Shown here in pieces: positions 1-12,000 of a DNA stretch of 64,000 nucleotides. The position numbers were made by a program, and so were the translations under genes. Below the pieces are notes generated by a model. The model was not told the origin of the DNA and ran no database searches. It saw only the letters and a program-made list of their open reading frames with translations. Position 1 is the stretch's first letter. Each line of letters begins with the position of its first letter. This DNA comes from a virus, in the IMG/VR virus record IMGVR_UViG_3300021424_000003, positions 55,345-119,344 of that record. One strand, given 5' to 3'.

Positions 1-3000
1 TACTCATCCGAAATATCAAAGCGCGACAAAATAAAAGGTTCCGACAGATTCTCTTCAGGAAAAGCCATTACCCCAGAAGACAGACGCAAAAGAAGACATG
101 CTCCGCTGGGTACAACTGGAGAATTTGACCTTCCAGACGAAGTTGCCACAAGAAATAAGCACGAAGAGTTTGTAGCAGAATTTAGAAAAAACAACGGATT
201 TTGGCTGGATATCCCAAGAGAGGGAACCGTCGCTTCAATGAATACGTCGGAGGAGTGGCAGAGGGCTAGAGAAATAGCAACAAACGTCGGGATTCTTGAG
301 TGGCAGGAAAATGAAAGAAATAGAAGGCCGAAGGGTTTTAGCGAAAAAGCGCGTTCGTCCATGGACTACCTAACATGGTTCGGTGGATATACAAAGCGCC
401 TTGGTGACTATCTCGATAGGGAAGAGTCCAGTGAAAATGTAACCGATGACGAACTTGCTGGTGCAAGGGCGGCAGTACTAGATGCATTGGCATTCAGAAT
501 GGCAACGCCAACTGGTCCAGAAAGCCAAAATACGCTTGCGGCAATGCTCGCAGACGCCGGATTCGGTCCAAATGGAAAACACGAAAAAGCATTCGGTGGG
601 CGCAAGAAATCCAGCGTTGTTGGATTCTCTTCTGGTCGCGGAAACAGAGTAGACACTCGAGTGCTAGACCAACTTATGAACGATGGTAAAGAGGTCAGCG
701 ACGATGACGTGAAGGCAATACTTATGCCTAACGCCGGCATATTGATGCATCCAGAATATAACGACAGAACCGGCGAGGTATCTCTTGGCTGGAAGAACGT
801 CCTAGAATCCTCATTAGAGGACAGGAGTTTCAATAGGGGTTCCCAGAGGGCGATGATTCGCCTTGACGATGAGGGTTATCAAAAATTTACAGAGGCACTA
901 GAAGCAGCAAATGGAGAGCTGACCCCATCGGACGGCCTGCCATCTAGCTCAAGAAGCGTAAGGGACAGGGAATACCCATATTCATGGGGCAAGTCTCGAA
1001 TGGGGGCTTTTTCATCTGGGCGCAAGTATCCACCAGAAATAGAAGACGAGCTTGTATTCGATTCCGAACTGGGCGGCAATAGAGCAGCAGACAGAATCAA
1101 TACCGAAAATGTCGACATGGAGATAGTTCCATCTTCCGATATTGGCCTTGATGGTCCAGATGATGGAGCATGGACTGTTGTCGGCATGTACAGGGGAGAA
1201 GACTATGGCTCCGTCGACTACATCTATGAACTAGATACTTTTGATTCGGTAGAAGAAGCAAGACGCTTCATAGAGACATTTGACAGATTGATAGATGAGG
1301 AAATTAGACCTGGCGACCCAGATTTCTTCCTCGATATAGATAACTACAACAAAGACAACAAAATATCCCTGGATGATGACCTTGACTCCGCTATATCTAA
1401 GGCTGTTCAGTCAAGAAAAGATAGAGAGAACGACCCATACGACTATGGCAGTCTCCTGTCATCAGTTCTTTCCGACAGGTCATTAAACCTTTTTGGTGAT
1501 GGAGAATCAAGATTCTCTTCCGGAAGAAACAAAGCAGAAAGACGCCAATCTGTCAAGAGAGTCATGGCAGAAGATATGGCCGATAGAGAGGTCAATCTAG
1601 GAATACTTTCTCGCCGCATGAAGGGTGAAACCCTGGACGAAGTAGGTAGAGCATACGGAATAGACAGGGGAACAGTCCGCCAAATGGAGATGCGCGAGAT
1701 GAAGCGTCTCAGGGATGGAGCAACACCAAGCGAAATACTTGCCTACAGAATGACAGGCCTCACACTCGACGATATGGGCAGAATGCTCGGCATGTCCCGT
1801 GAAGAGGTTAGAAGAATCGAGTCTAGAGAAATAGCACGGATGAGACTCGGCGGTCGCGACGGAAGCGACGCGATATTCGAGGGTCGTAAAGCTGGTCTAA
1901 GCCGCAATTCAATCAAAAAGCTAACTGGCATGTCTATGGATGACATAGCGACTAAGGAAAGAAAAGGATTTGAGAGGGCCGTAACACGAGAAGATGTCTC
2001 TCATCAGATATTTGACAAATACGTAACTAGATTCGGCGAAGACGAACTAACTGATGCGGAACTTGCGGAGGAGCTAGGGGTTAGCGAAAGAATTGTTTCC
2101 GAAGTTCGCGCGGGGGCAAAGAAAGACATACTCGATGCCCGTCGTGGCATGGACGAACACTACAGCAGCCTTCCGGAGCCAACCGACGAAGAGCTTCAGG
2201 AGATGGCAGACTACTATGCAAATGATTTTGCTAGAGAGCAGGGTTTTGGCTCCTATGCGGAGTATAAGGATTATGTTTCCAGTGTCGGCAGGGAAGACGA
2301 TGGAGAGAGGCTGTCTTCTGGAGCAGGTAAGCGCGACCTTACATTTAGTCAAAAAGTTGGTCAAAGAGTATTTGAGGAAGCAGAAAAGATAGCCAAAGAA
2401 GACAATAGGGACATTTTCGACACCCTGGATTCGCTCGTCTTTGATAAGCGCATGGATTCAACGAATCGTAGAAAAGATTTCGATGTAGCAGAGATGTATT
2501 CTCACATTAATTCCCTTCTTTTCCCAGAGGGTGCTAGAGAAAGCAGGAAGCGCAGACTCTGGAGAAGAGAAAGACTCTCCTCTGGCAGAACCGGTAGAGG
2601 TCGGAAGAATCGGCGACAGGGCAAATCAAATCAGGGAGCATGGTCAGAAGAGGACCTTCAGAGATTCCGCGATAGAAATGTTCTACGCGCCAAAACTCGT
2701 CCCGGAAAGCGCAAGGATGGCCCATCAGCGGAAGAATTCTCTTCTGGACGCAAGAGAATAGATACGGCCGGTAGTTCAGCGCTGACTGGAGCATTCTACG
2801 ATGCCGACAACAAAAGGCTTGTTGTCGGATTCAACAAGGGTGGGGTATATGCCTATGACGGCGTAACCCCAGAAGACATAGAAGAGATGCACAATGCCGA
2901 AAGCAAAGGTGCAGCTATGGCTTCTATCAAGAAGAAGTACAAAGGCGTAAGACTTTCAGAAGCGGACGACAGCTTTAAGGCCACCAAACAGGGTGACGAA

Positions 3001-6000
3001 TGGGTTGTAAATCCAGATAACGAAACGACTTACTCAATATCCGAAGACGGTGGAGAGTTCTTTGTTCTGAGAACTTCTGGAAGCTACGCACGCGATGGCG
3101 GCCAGTCTGGAGATGAGTACTACCATCCAGAGTCGTTTAAGAATATGGACTCCGCGATGAAGTGGGTCGAGCAGGACTTCCTGCCATCAATAACTCCAGA
3201 ACCGTGGGACGAAGATGACTACGATGTAGACAGGCTTTCATCTGGTGGGCCAGCTCGCGCCGCAGCCCAGATGCAATTTGATACTCGTAGAAGTAGAAAA
3301 GCGACAGAAATGACATACGACCCGCAAGACGGTCGTGTTGGAATAACTTATAACGATGGAAAGCAGAGATTCTTCTCCGAGGTGCCTTACGAGGTTGCTA
3401 GGGCGGCAGGCAATCCATCAAAAGATATAGACAACTTCATTGATGACCTAGAGCGCGGGAAAGTGGGCAAGGAGGGCGGAAGATTTAGTTCCGGTGCAAG
3501 CTCGGTGCCTCGCACTGACTTTGATTACTCCTATCAGAAGTTCCCACCGACAGAAGAGCAGGCAGTCATTGCGGATGCGGTGGCGACTGGCGAGAACGTA
3601 ATTGTAAGAGCATTCGCCGGCACTGGCAAAACTTCTACTCTTGTAATGATTGCTGAGAGACTGAAGCGTCAGGACCCAAAGAAGAAAATCGTCTACATGG
3701 CGTTCAACAAGGACATCCAGCTTGAGGCTGAGGGAAAGTTCCCTGGTAATACAGAGTCACGAACAGGCGACTCCATATCGTGGAACTGGGTCAAGCAGAC
3801 AATGGGCGAAGCCTTCACGGACAGAATGAAGGGCAACCCACCAGAAAGAGTGAAGTCAAAGGGAACAAGAAACAAGGATATATCTATTCATTTCAAGATT
3901 AAACAAATGGAGCATCCGGACGGGCTAAAAGATGAGAAAACCGGAAACCCCATAGTCCTTGATGCTGTTGATGTTACAAAGCTTGTAAGAGAAGCGGTTA
4001 AAGAATTCCTTATTTCGGAAGACGATGAGATAGGCACACAGCACTTTAAGAAAATACAGAATGTTCCACCAGCTCTTTTGGGACATGCCAAAGCTATATG
4101 GGATGACATGAACGACCCTGATGGCGTGATGAAATTGGATAACTCCGTATTCACCAAGATGTGGGCACTATCTAGGCCTCAGCTCAGTGACGGTGTCGGT
4201 CTATTCAAAGGAAAGCCATCAGTAATATTCTTTGACGAAGCTCAGGACATAAACCCAGTAATGGCAAAAGTCATGCGGGAACAGAACATCCAAGTTATAT
4301 TTGTTGGAGATAGTTACCAGGCTATTTACGGATTCCGTGGAGCATCGGACAGTCTCGAGAAAGCGGAAGCCACATATGACTTGCCTCTCACTGGGTCATG
4401 GAGATTCGACAGCAAGATAGCTGGATACGCAAACAGATTCCTAGCGTACATGGGTTCAAAAGATAGAATTCGTGGCGTAGGAAAGCCGGGTGATGGTGTT
4501 GTTGAACCAGAGTCGATGGTTGACCCAGATGCAATTCTGACAAGAAGTAACGGTGGGGCGCTACGTGCAGTTGTTGAGCAAATAAAAAACGGAAGAATCG
4601 TAGGGACTTCGGAAAACTTCAAGAAAGACCTAACGAAATTCGCATGGCACGCAATAAGTCTCAAGGCCGATAAGCCAGTAAAAAATCCACATCCAGAACT
4701 AGAGGAATTCTCTTCATGGCAGGAGGTTACAGATGCAGCCAACGCCGAGGATGCAAGCCCTCGACTAAGAATGCTTGTACAGCTATTCAATGACACACCA
4801 AACATTATCGAGATACTGGACCAAGTCGTTGTCGGTGGCAAGCTCAGGGGGGAATCTGGTGGAGGCTCCGGCAAGAGGATTCTTCCTAGCGAAGTAACAG
4901 ATGGCTTTGAGATGTCCATAGACCCAAGCAGTCTGGGTAAATGGGCAGGAGACAAAAAGACATCCGTTTTGTACAAAAATGGAAAACTGTTCTTTCAGTT
5001 GCCATACACAGCAAAAGGCTCATCTGGTGATGACAGCAAAAAGAGCTGGATTAAAGAAAACTTAGGAAAAATCAATCGCTTTGAGTATGGCAAGCCAGAA
5101 GAGACTGGCGGCAAGTTTGCAGTATTCGTAGACGCAACACCAGAACAGGCTGCAAAACTTCTCTCCGGAATAACATCGGGTGATGCTCAGGAAGTAGACG
5201 TCATGGTAATGACGGCACACAGGTCAAAGGGTCTTGAGTTCGGAAAAGTTCAGCTTTACGGAGACTTCCCAAGACCAAGAAAGAACAAGAATACCGGTGA
5301 GATGGAGTACCCAGCTCCGGAAGAGCAAAGACTTCAGTACGTTGCATCAACTAGGGCCATACGCGAACTAGACCCAGGCCCAACTTCATGGATATATAAC
5401 GAAACATCTGAAGATGACGAAAGCCCAGGCGTACCTAGTGGTTTCTCGTCTGGCGCAAAAGGTAACCCAATGCCGAGCGCCATTGGTAAGGACATGGTTC
5501 TAGAAGACGGCGGCACATACGAAGACAACATGTTTAGGGGCACGTACGTTGCCGACTTTAATGGCGGGAAGATGGTAATCCAGCCGGCAGGCAGGGATTC
5601 GTGGGCTGTTTACAGGGCAGACTTTATGGGCGGCGAAGATGGGCCTTCTTACAACTTCAGCTATGGTCCACCAACGGACGAGTCTGAGTTCAGTTCACTC
5701 GCAGACGCATACGAGCATGTTCTCAATTATGTAAAAGACAACGACATAACGCTTGACCAGATGGATGGAAGTCGCCGCTCAAAGGGGAGTGAGTCCTTCT
5801 CGGTGGCAAAAATCGGAAACTCCGGTTCTGGAATATCTGAAAGATTTAGCTCAGGTCGCAAGAATGCCGATAAAAGATTAAAGGCAGCTAGAAAATTTTC
5901 AAGGGGGGGAGATGCCGATGATGATGGTCGTCTGTCTTCTGGAAAGAGAGATTCTGACGAAGGGTTCGCATCGGGCCGAATACTGTCTCGACTTCGCGGC

Positions 6001-9000
6001 CGAGAAGAAACCACTCAGAAAGAAGCAGATGAACTCTATAAATGGGCGGCGGAAGCAAGCAAGAAGCGTCCCGACGACGAATACTTGAGTCGCGTTGTTG
6101 GTAAGGGCTCAGAATACGGAGAAGGTCTAGACGAAAAAGACTTCGAATACATACGCCAACAACAGCTCATTGATTTTATAGTCGATAACGACCTGCACCT
6201 ACGCGACCCGGAAGGAGCTGGTCGAATATTAGATATATGGACCGGTGAAAGCCGGGGAAGAATTAAAGATAAAGACTGGGAGGCCCTGTCGGAACTCCGA
6301 TACCGGCGCCAACAGAGAGAGGACGACGCATTTAATCGTGAAGCATTAAAGGACGTTGCCGAATCGCAAGGCATGCCACGTGACGACCAGCAAAAACTTG
6401 CCATTTTTGCGTGGGCGGCTTCTCGATTTGGGAAATATCCACTGGTAGAAGACGTCGTGAGAGGTGGGAGAACAAACATCCCAAACAGCCTCGACGACAG
6501 AGAATGGAAATTTCTTAAAACCGAATGGCTCAACAGCGACGCTCCAGACCCACAACCACTCAACACTAGAATGACCAATGGTGACATGGGCCCAGATAGG
6601 TATCTAGAACAAGACTATCTAGCGTACATGCGCGAGAGCGGTATGACCGGCTTGCTGGAAAAGTACCAGACGCGAGGTGGACTGACCGGCAAAGATTGGG
6701 CTTATGTAAAGAAGTTACACGACGACCTTGGCCCAAGGGGATGGCGAAATCCAAAGAGTGCCTCATACAGGGGAATAACTAGAAAAGAAAGAAGGGAAAT
6801 TGACAAAAAAACTGGACGCCTGAGTGATTGGGATGTTCTGACCGAGGCACAAAGAGCTTCACTAGAGAAGCGCAAGGAAAAATTCAACCTTACAGAATCA
6901 ATGGCCAACGCGCTTTCTTCAGGCCGTACCACCCCGAATAAGCCCAAACAGGATGATGGTCGTTTGTCTTCTGGCGGTGACCCTACTCCTGAACAGATTG
7001 AAGCGGAAGACAGAGAAAATAGGGCTGACTTCTACAAGAACAGCTCTGGTCTTTATGAAAATGAACTTGCCGAATGGCTGGATGCAAATCCAAGCAAGAC
7101 AGAAAAAGACTATGAGTCAAGCCCTGAATTTGCAGAGAGACTTGACGATATGGACAGCATCATGGGCGATTTCGCCGATGCTGAGGCAGAACGTCGTCTA
7201 GATGATTATGCAAATCGCATGTCGTCCGGGGGAAAGCCACCCCGTTATCCACGACCCCCCACGCTCGGAGCGTTTCTCGGTTCTACGGATGACTTATTCA
7301 AAAATGTAGATTCATGGGAAGATTTCAGGAATATATACAACGACCAAGAAATCATATTTTTTGATTACGAAACTACCGGTTTAGTATTTGATGAATTCGG
7401 CAGAGCGACTAGCAACGGAGCACCAGTTCAGTTTGGTGCAGTAAAAATTAAAAACGGCAAAGAAATAGGCCGAATAAACCTATTCATGAACCCCGGCGAG
7501 TCGCTCGGAGAATGGTCGCGAAACAATCTCAAAGACATAGACGGAAATCCACTAACAGATGACTGGCTTGGTGGACAGATTTCCGTTGAAGATGCTCACA
7601 AACAGCTAATCGAGTTCGCTGGGGCTGATGCAATATTCGGAGTTCAAAATGCAACGTTTGATAAAGCTGTTTTGGACGATGTGTTATCAAAAATGAAATC
7701 GGACTGGAGGCCGTCAGGCTACATAGATACACGAGAGCTCGCAAGCCTTGTGCTCCCCAGATGGACACCAGAAACAGAAGATGGGCCATTTCAGACAAAC
7801 AAAGATGGTGAAAAGGTCCCTTCCTCAAGTCTTGCCGCAATTACTGAATATCTTGACGTTGAGCTTGGAGATGGCCACCACAACGCAGATGTTGATGCTT
7901 TCGCAGCAAGCGAAGTAATGAGAAAAATGATTGATGGGGCAATCGAAAATGATTGGTCGCGAGATGCCCTATCAAAAGAAAAACGTGATTCTCGTCATGC
8001 GGAAACGATTGCAAAATTTGAAGAGAGCGTTCGGCAATTTGAGTCAGAATTAAGCCAGTATGGTCTATCTTCTGGGCGCCGCCAGCGGCCATCTGATGAG
8101 GAGATTTATAACCTCAGAATGTCTGGCCCAACCCTAGAGGAAGTCGGGGAGAAGTATGGAATGACGCGCCAAGAAGTGCGCGCTGCAGAAATGCGCCATA
8201 TCAGGAAAATGCGTGATGCCGACTTTGAGGCAACTGGGGCACAGACATCTAGAAGAGAGCGTCGTCTATCTTCTGGAGGGAGACCCACACGCGCCGGTTC
8301 AGCAAAACAAAGAGGGAAAGTAGTCCTCACAAGCCAAGAACCAGGCGGTAAGTGGACTGACGTACCAGAAAACCAACTAAGTCGAAAAGACGATTTCTTT
8401 GACAATGAAACAGCTTCAAGAATATTGGATAACCCACTAGAGAATTACAACGACCAAACCGGCTGGCCAGTAGCTGCTAGGGATTTCTTCCAAAGCCTAG
8501 TTTTGCAGCAAGAAGGAAGAGACATTCCTGTAATGGATGAAGATGGAAGGTTCACGCCTGAAGGACGCAACCAAGTCAAGAAGATGCTTTTCGGCTCTAA
8601 TGAAGCAAGGGAAAAATTCCTAGACCAAATAGAGTCAGGCGATGTATCTCATATGCAGGCCGTTGCGGCTATCACAATTCTCGAAAAGCTTGGCGACGAT
8701 AATACAAAACTGGGCCCAAGGGGTGCTTCAGACCACATGTTGGAAACATTTGGGTTTAAGTCTGCACCAGTCTGGGTTTCTGGCCTGGATTCAAGAGACC
8801 CCGACTACGACCTTATAAGAGGAGAGGTCAACTGGACTCCGTTGTCCGAAGAGCAGTGGCTTGATGAGGTCAAGCAGGCGTATGTTGATAACAAAAACAT
8901 AACCAACTATGTTGGAAATAGAAGAGATTGGGTTACAAAGAATAAGGGCAAGTCTGAAAAAGACTACGAATCAAGTCCTGAATTCATCGCAGACGCTAAG

Positions 9001-12000
9001 CGCGCATACTTGGAGAACAAGAACACCATTGGTCCTGCAGAAGTCTACTCTCACCCATTCACACATTTCTATGGGATGCGTGAAGAGCAAAAAGATACAG
9101 TCAAGAAGAATTGGCTTTCCCAGAACCCTGGCAAAACAGACGCTGATTACGACAAAGCAATGTCGTGGGACGGAGAGGGTGACCCTGACAAGTCAACGGA
9201 AGCTGGAAGTTGGGGATTTGGAGACCCACGCAGTCTTGGTGGGAAACCATCTACACAGGCAGATGGTGCTTCTAGTAAGAGGCCGACTTCAGCACGGGGT
9301 ACGACTAAGAGGCCGACTTCAGCACGGGGTACGACTACTTCTTCATTGCCGCCGGAAACGACACAGAAGCTATTCCAAGCCATAAAGCTCGATACGATTC
9401 TGTCGGCGCTTGGTATAAAAGACGATGTTACCAGAGAAGAACAAAGAAAGAAGCTTTCTGAACTTATTGGATTTACGATAACGGAGGACTCATTCAAGGG
9501 CTACAAGCGCACGGGTCCGAGGCCAAGAATTATTCTGGAACTTCTACGCAGGGGTCACATTAAGGACCTAGATTCGCTACGCGAAGCCGACAGGACAGAT
9601 GCAAACCTGGGGAACCTTGTCAATCAAGCAAGAGACTCAGTTTTCATTGCTACCGCATACGGAAGACTGCGTGAAGCAGCAAGAGGTGCTGGTTTGTCTG
9701 AGGATTCATTTGGAGCAAGGCTTTGGGGGAGACTCGGGAAAGAATACGAAGACCATGTTATTAATGGTAAGGGGCAGCCAAGAAGCAGGATGGCTGACGG
9801 TGCAATTCCAAAAACGTTTAACCTAAGCAAACTAGACCTTATTGGGGAAACGGAACTGTCAGAACTTGTTGACGGCCTAAATGCAATGGCTGAATCAGAG
9901 GGCTCTTCTGCTCGGTTTACGATTGACGATATATTCCCCAAGAACGATAGAGGTTACATCGATGCATTCGGTGAATCAAAGATAAGAATGAGCAGCGGAA
10001 AACCATCTACGCAAAAGGGACAGAGATTCGTTGCCAAGCCTAAGGGGAATAGGCTAACCAGTGCTGCAAATGACACTGCTGAAATGAGATTCTCCTCGGC
10101 GGCTAGACCAACGTACAGAACACCTGGCGGAGGAATCGACAAAGATGCAATGTCTGCAGATATTGAAGATGCGATTCGCGGTCCTCGACTTGGCGCTGTT
10201 GCAATAACTTCTGCAAATGCAGAAACGGTCGGCAGAGAGCAAGTAGATAATCTCACTAGAGCCATAACTCTTCGTCAGCACATAGCAGACATGTTCCCAA
10301 GCGTTGTTAACGATAGAACACAGGTCTCCTACGATATAGAGCCTCTCCTGACGGAGCAAGGCATAAGTCCAAAAGATGCAGAAAAACTGACAGACCTAGT
10401 TAACGACCTAGATGAATACATCGACGGGATAGTTAAGCAGTTCGAGGACGAGGGTGACAAGCTAGAAAGCGGTCTGCGCGAAATGACAGACATGCTCGAC
10501 GAGGTATCTGAGCTACGTAAGTATCGCAAAGAGACAATCGACAAGTATGGCGAAGATGACGCAAGAAACTTGATAGACAGACTTGACGAAAAGATAAATA
10601 AACTTACGACATCAATTGATGACAAGTATCAGGCTACCATAGGTAGCAACAGAACAAACATGGCAAAACTTCGCGATGAAGCGCTTGCCTTGGTTGACGA
10701 AAATCCAGGGTTTGACAGGCCAAAGAAGGGCGGCGACAAGCCGCGCCTATCAAGCGGCGCCAACTCCCTGTCGTCGAAGCTGATAGGCATTGAAATGGCC
10801 ATGGGCCGAGCCGAAGAAGGCGGTCTACCTAAATACAAGCCGGTCAGCAAGATGGACATGAACCTTCCAAACGGAACGCGCCTGTCTTCTGGCAAGGCTG
10901 ACGAATGGTACGAGAACCTGACAGCGAAGCTTGTAGAGCAGATTGAAAAGATTCAGGCATCGGGCGGGGACAAGTGGGAATTCCCATGGCATCGAACTGG
11001 GGCCATGCCGAAGAACGCAATCAGCGGCCACGTTTTCTCTGGTATGAACCCATTTGTCCTGTTGCTTGCTGCTGATGAAAAGGGTTACTCAACACACCGC
11101 TGGGCTACATACAAGCAGTGGCAGAGCGTGGGTGGAAATGTAATGAAGAACGAAAAGGGCCAGACACTCCTGAAGCCAGTTTTCAAGAAGGTTAAGGACC
11201 CAGACACAGGTAAAGAAGAGACAAAGCTTGTCAACTGGAGCGCATATACCGTGTTCAACGTTGCCCAGGTGGAGGGAATAAATCCAGAAGATTACGACGA
11301 CAAGCCCAAAGACCTTCTTGATGAGGCAGCCAGAGTGGAGAGGGCCGAAAAAGCATTCGCCATAGTCGGTGCAGACATAGAAACCGGAGATGGCTCACGT
11401 GCTTACTACAGCCCGTCAAACGATAAGATAGTTATGCCGCCGTTTGCTTACTTCAAGACCCCAGAGGGCTACTACGCGACCCTTGGCCATGAGCTTGTTC
11501 ACTGGACTGGACACTCCTCCAGACTTGATAGGCCAAACATGAACCGCTTCGGCACCCCTGCATACGCTCGGGAGGAATTGGTTGCAGAGCTTGGCTCGGC
11601 TTTCTTGATGGCCAATTTCGGCATGGCTGCAGAGCCACGAGAAGACCACGCTCACTACCTGGCCAACTGGCTAAAGGTTTTGCGCGAGGAGCCAAAGGCC
11701 CTACAAGAAGCAGCAAGAGAGGCCCAAAAGGCGTCGAAGCTTCTCATCGAAAAGATGAGGGAAGTGCTTGAGGGTGCCGAAGTAGCCGAAGAAACGCTTG
11801 ATGATGTTGACGGGACGAAGAGCGCATGGGTCGGAATGTCTGACGACATTGGGAGAGAATCACTGCTCCAGGTTGCAGGCATTCTTCCCGCATACCTACG
11901 CATGGAGGTGGAAGCGGCCATTAAAAGCACCGCCCCAGGGGGACCCCTATCAACTAAGGTTATTAACAGAATTTCAAAAACAATTGAACTTCTAGAGACA

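Noticed and set aside
408-11930. Many open frames on the minus strand inside the giant gene
   Set aside because: They lack RBSs, have Ser/Leu-rich composition typical of antisense of acidic/Arg-rich coding sequence, and lie wholly within a continuous plus-strand frame with recognisable domains.
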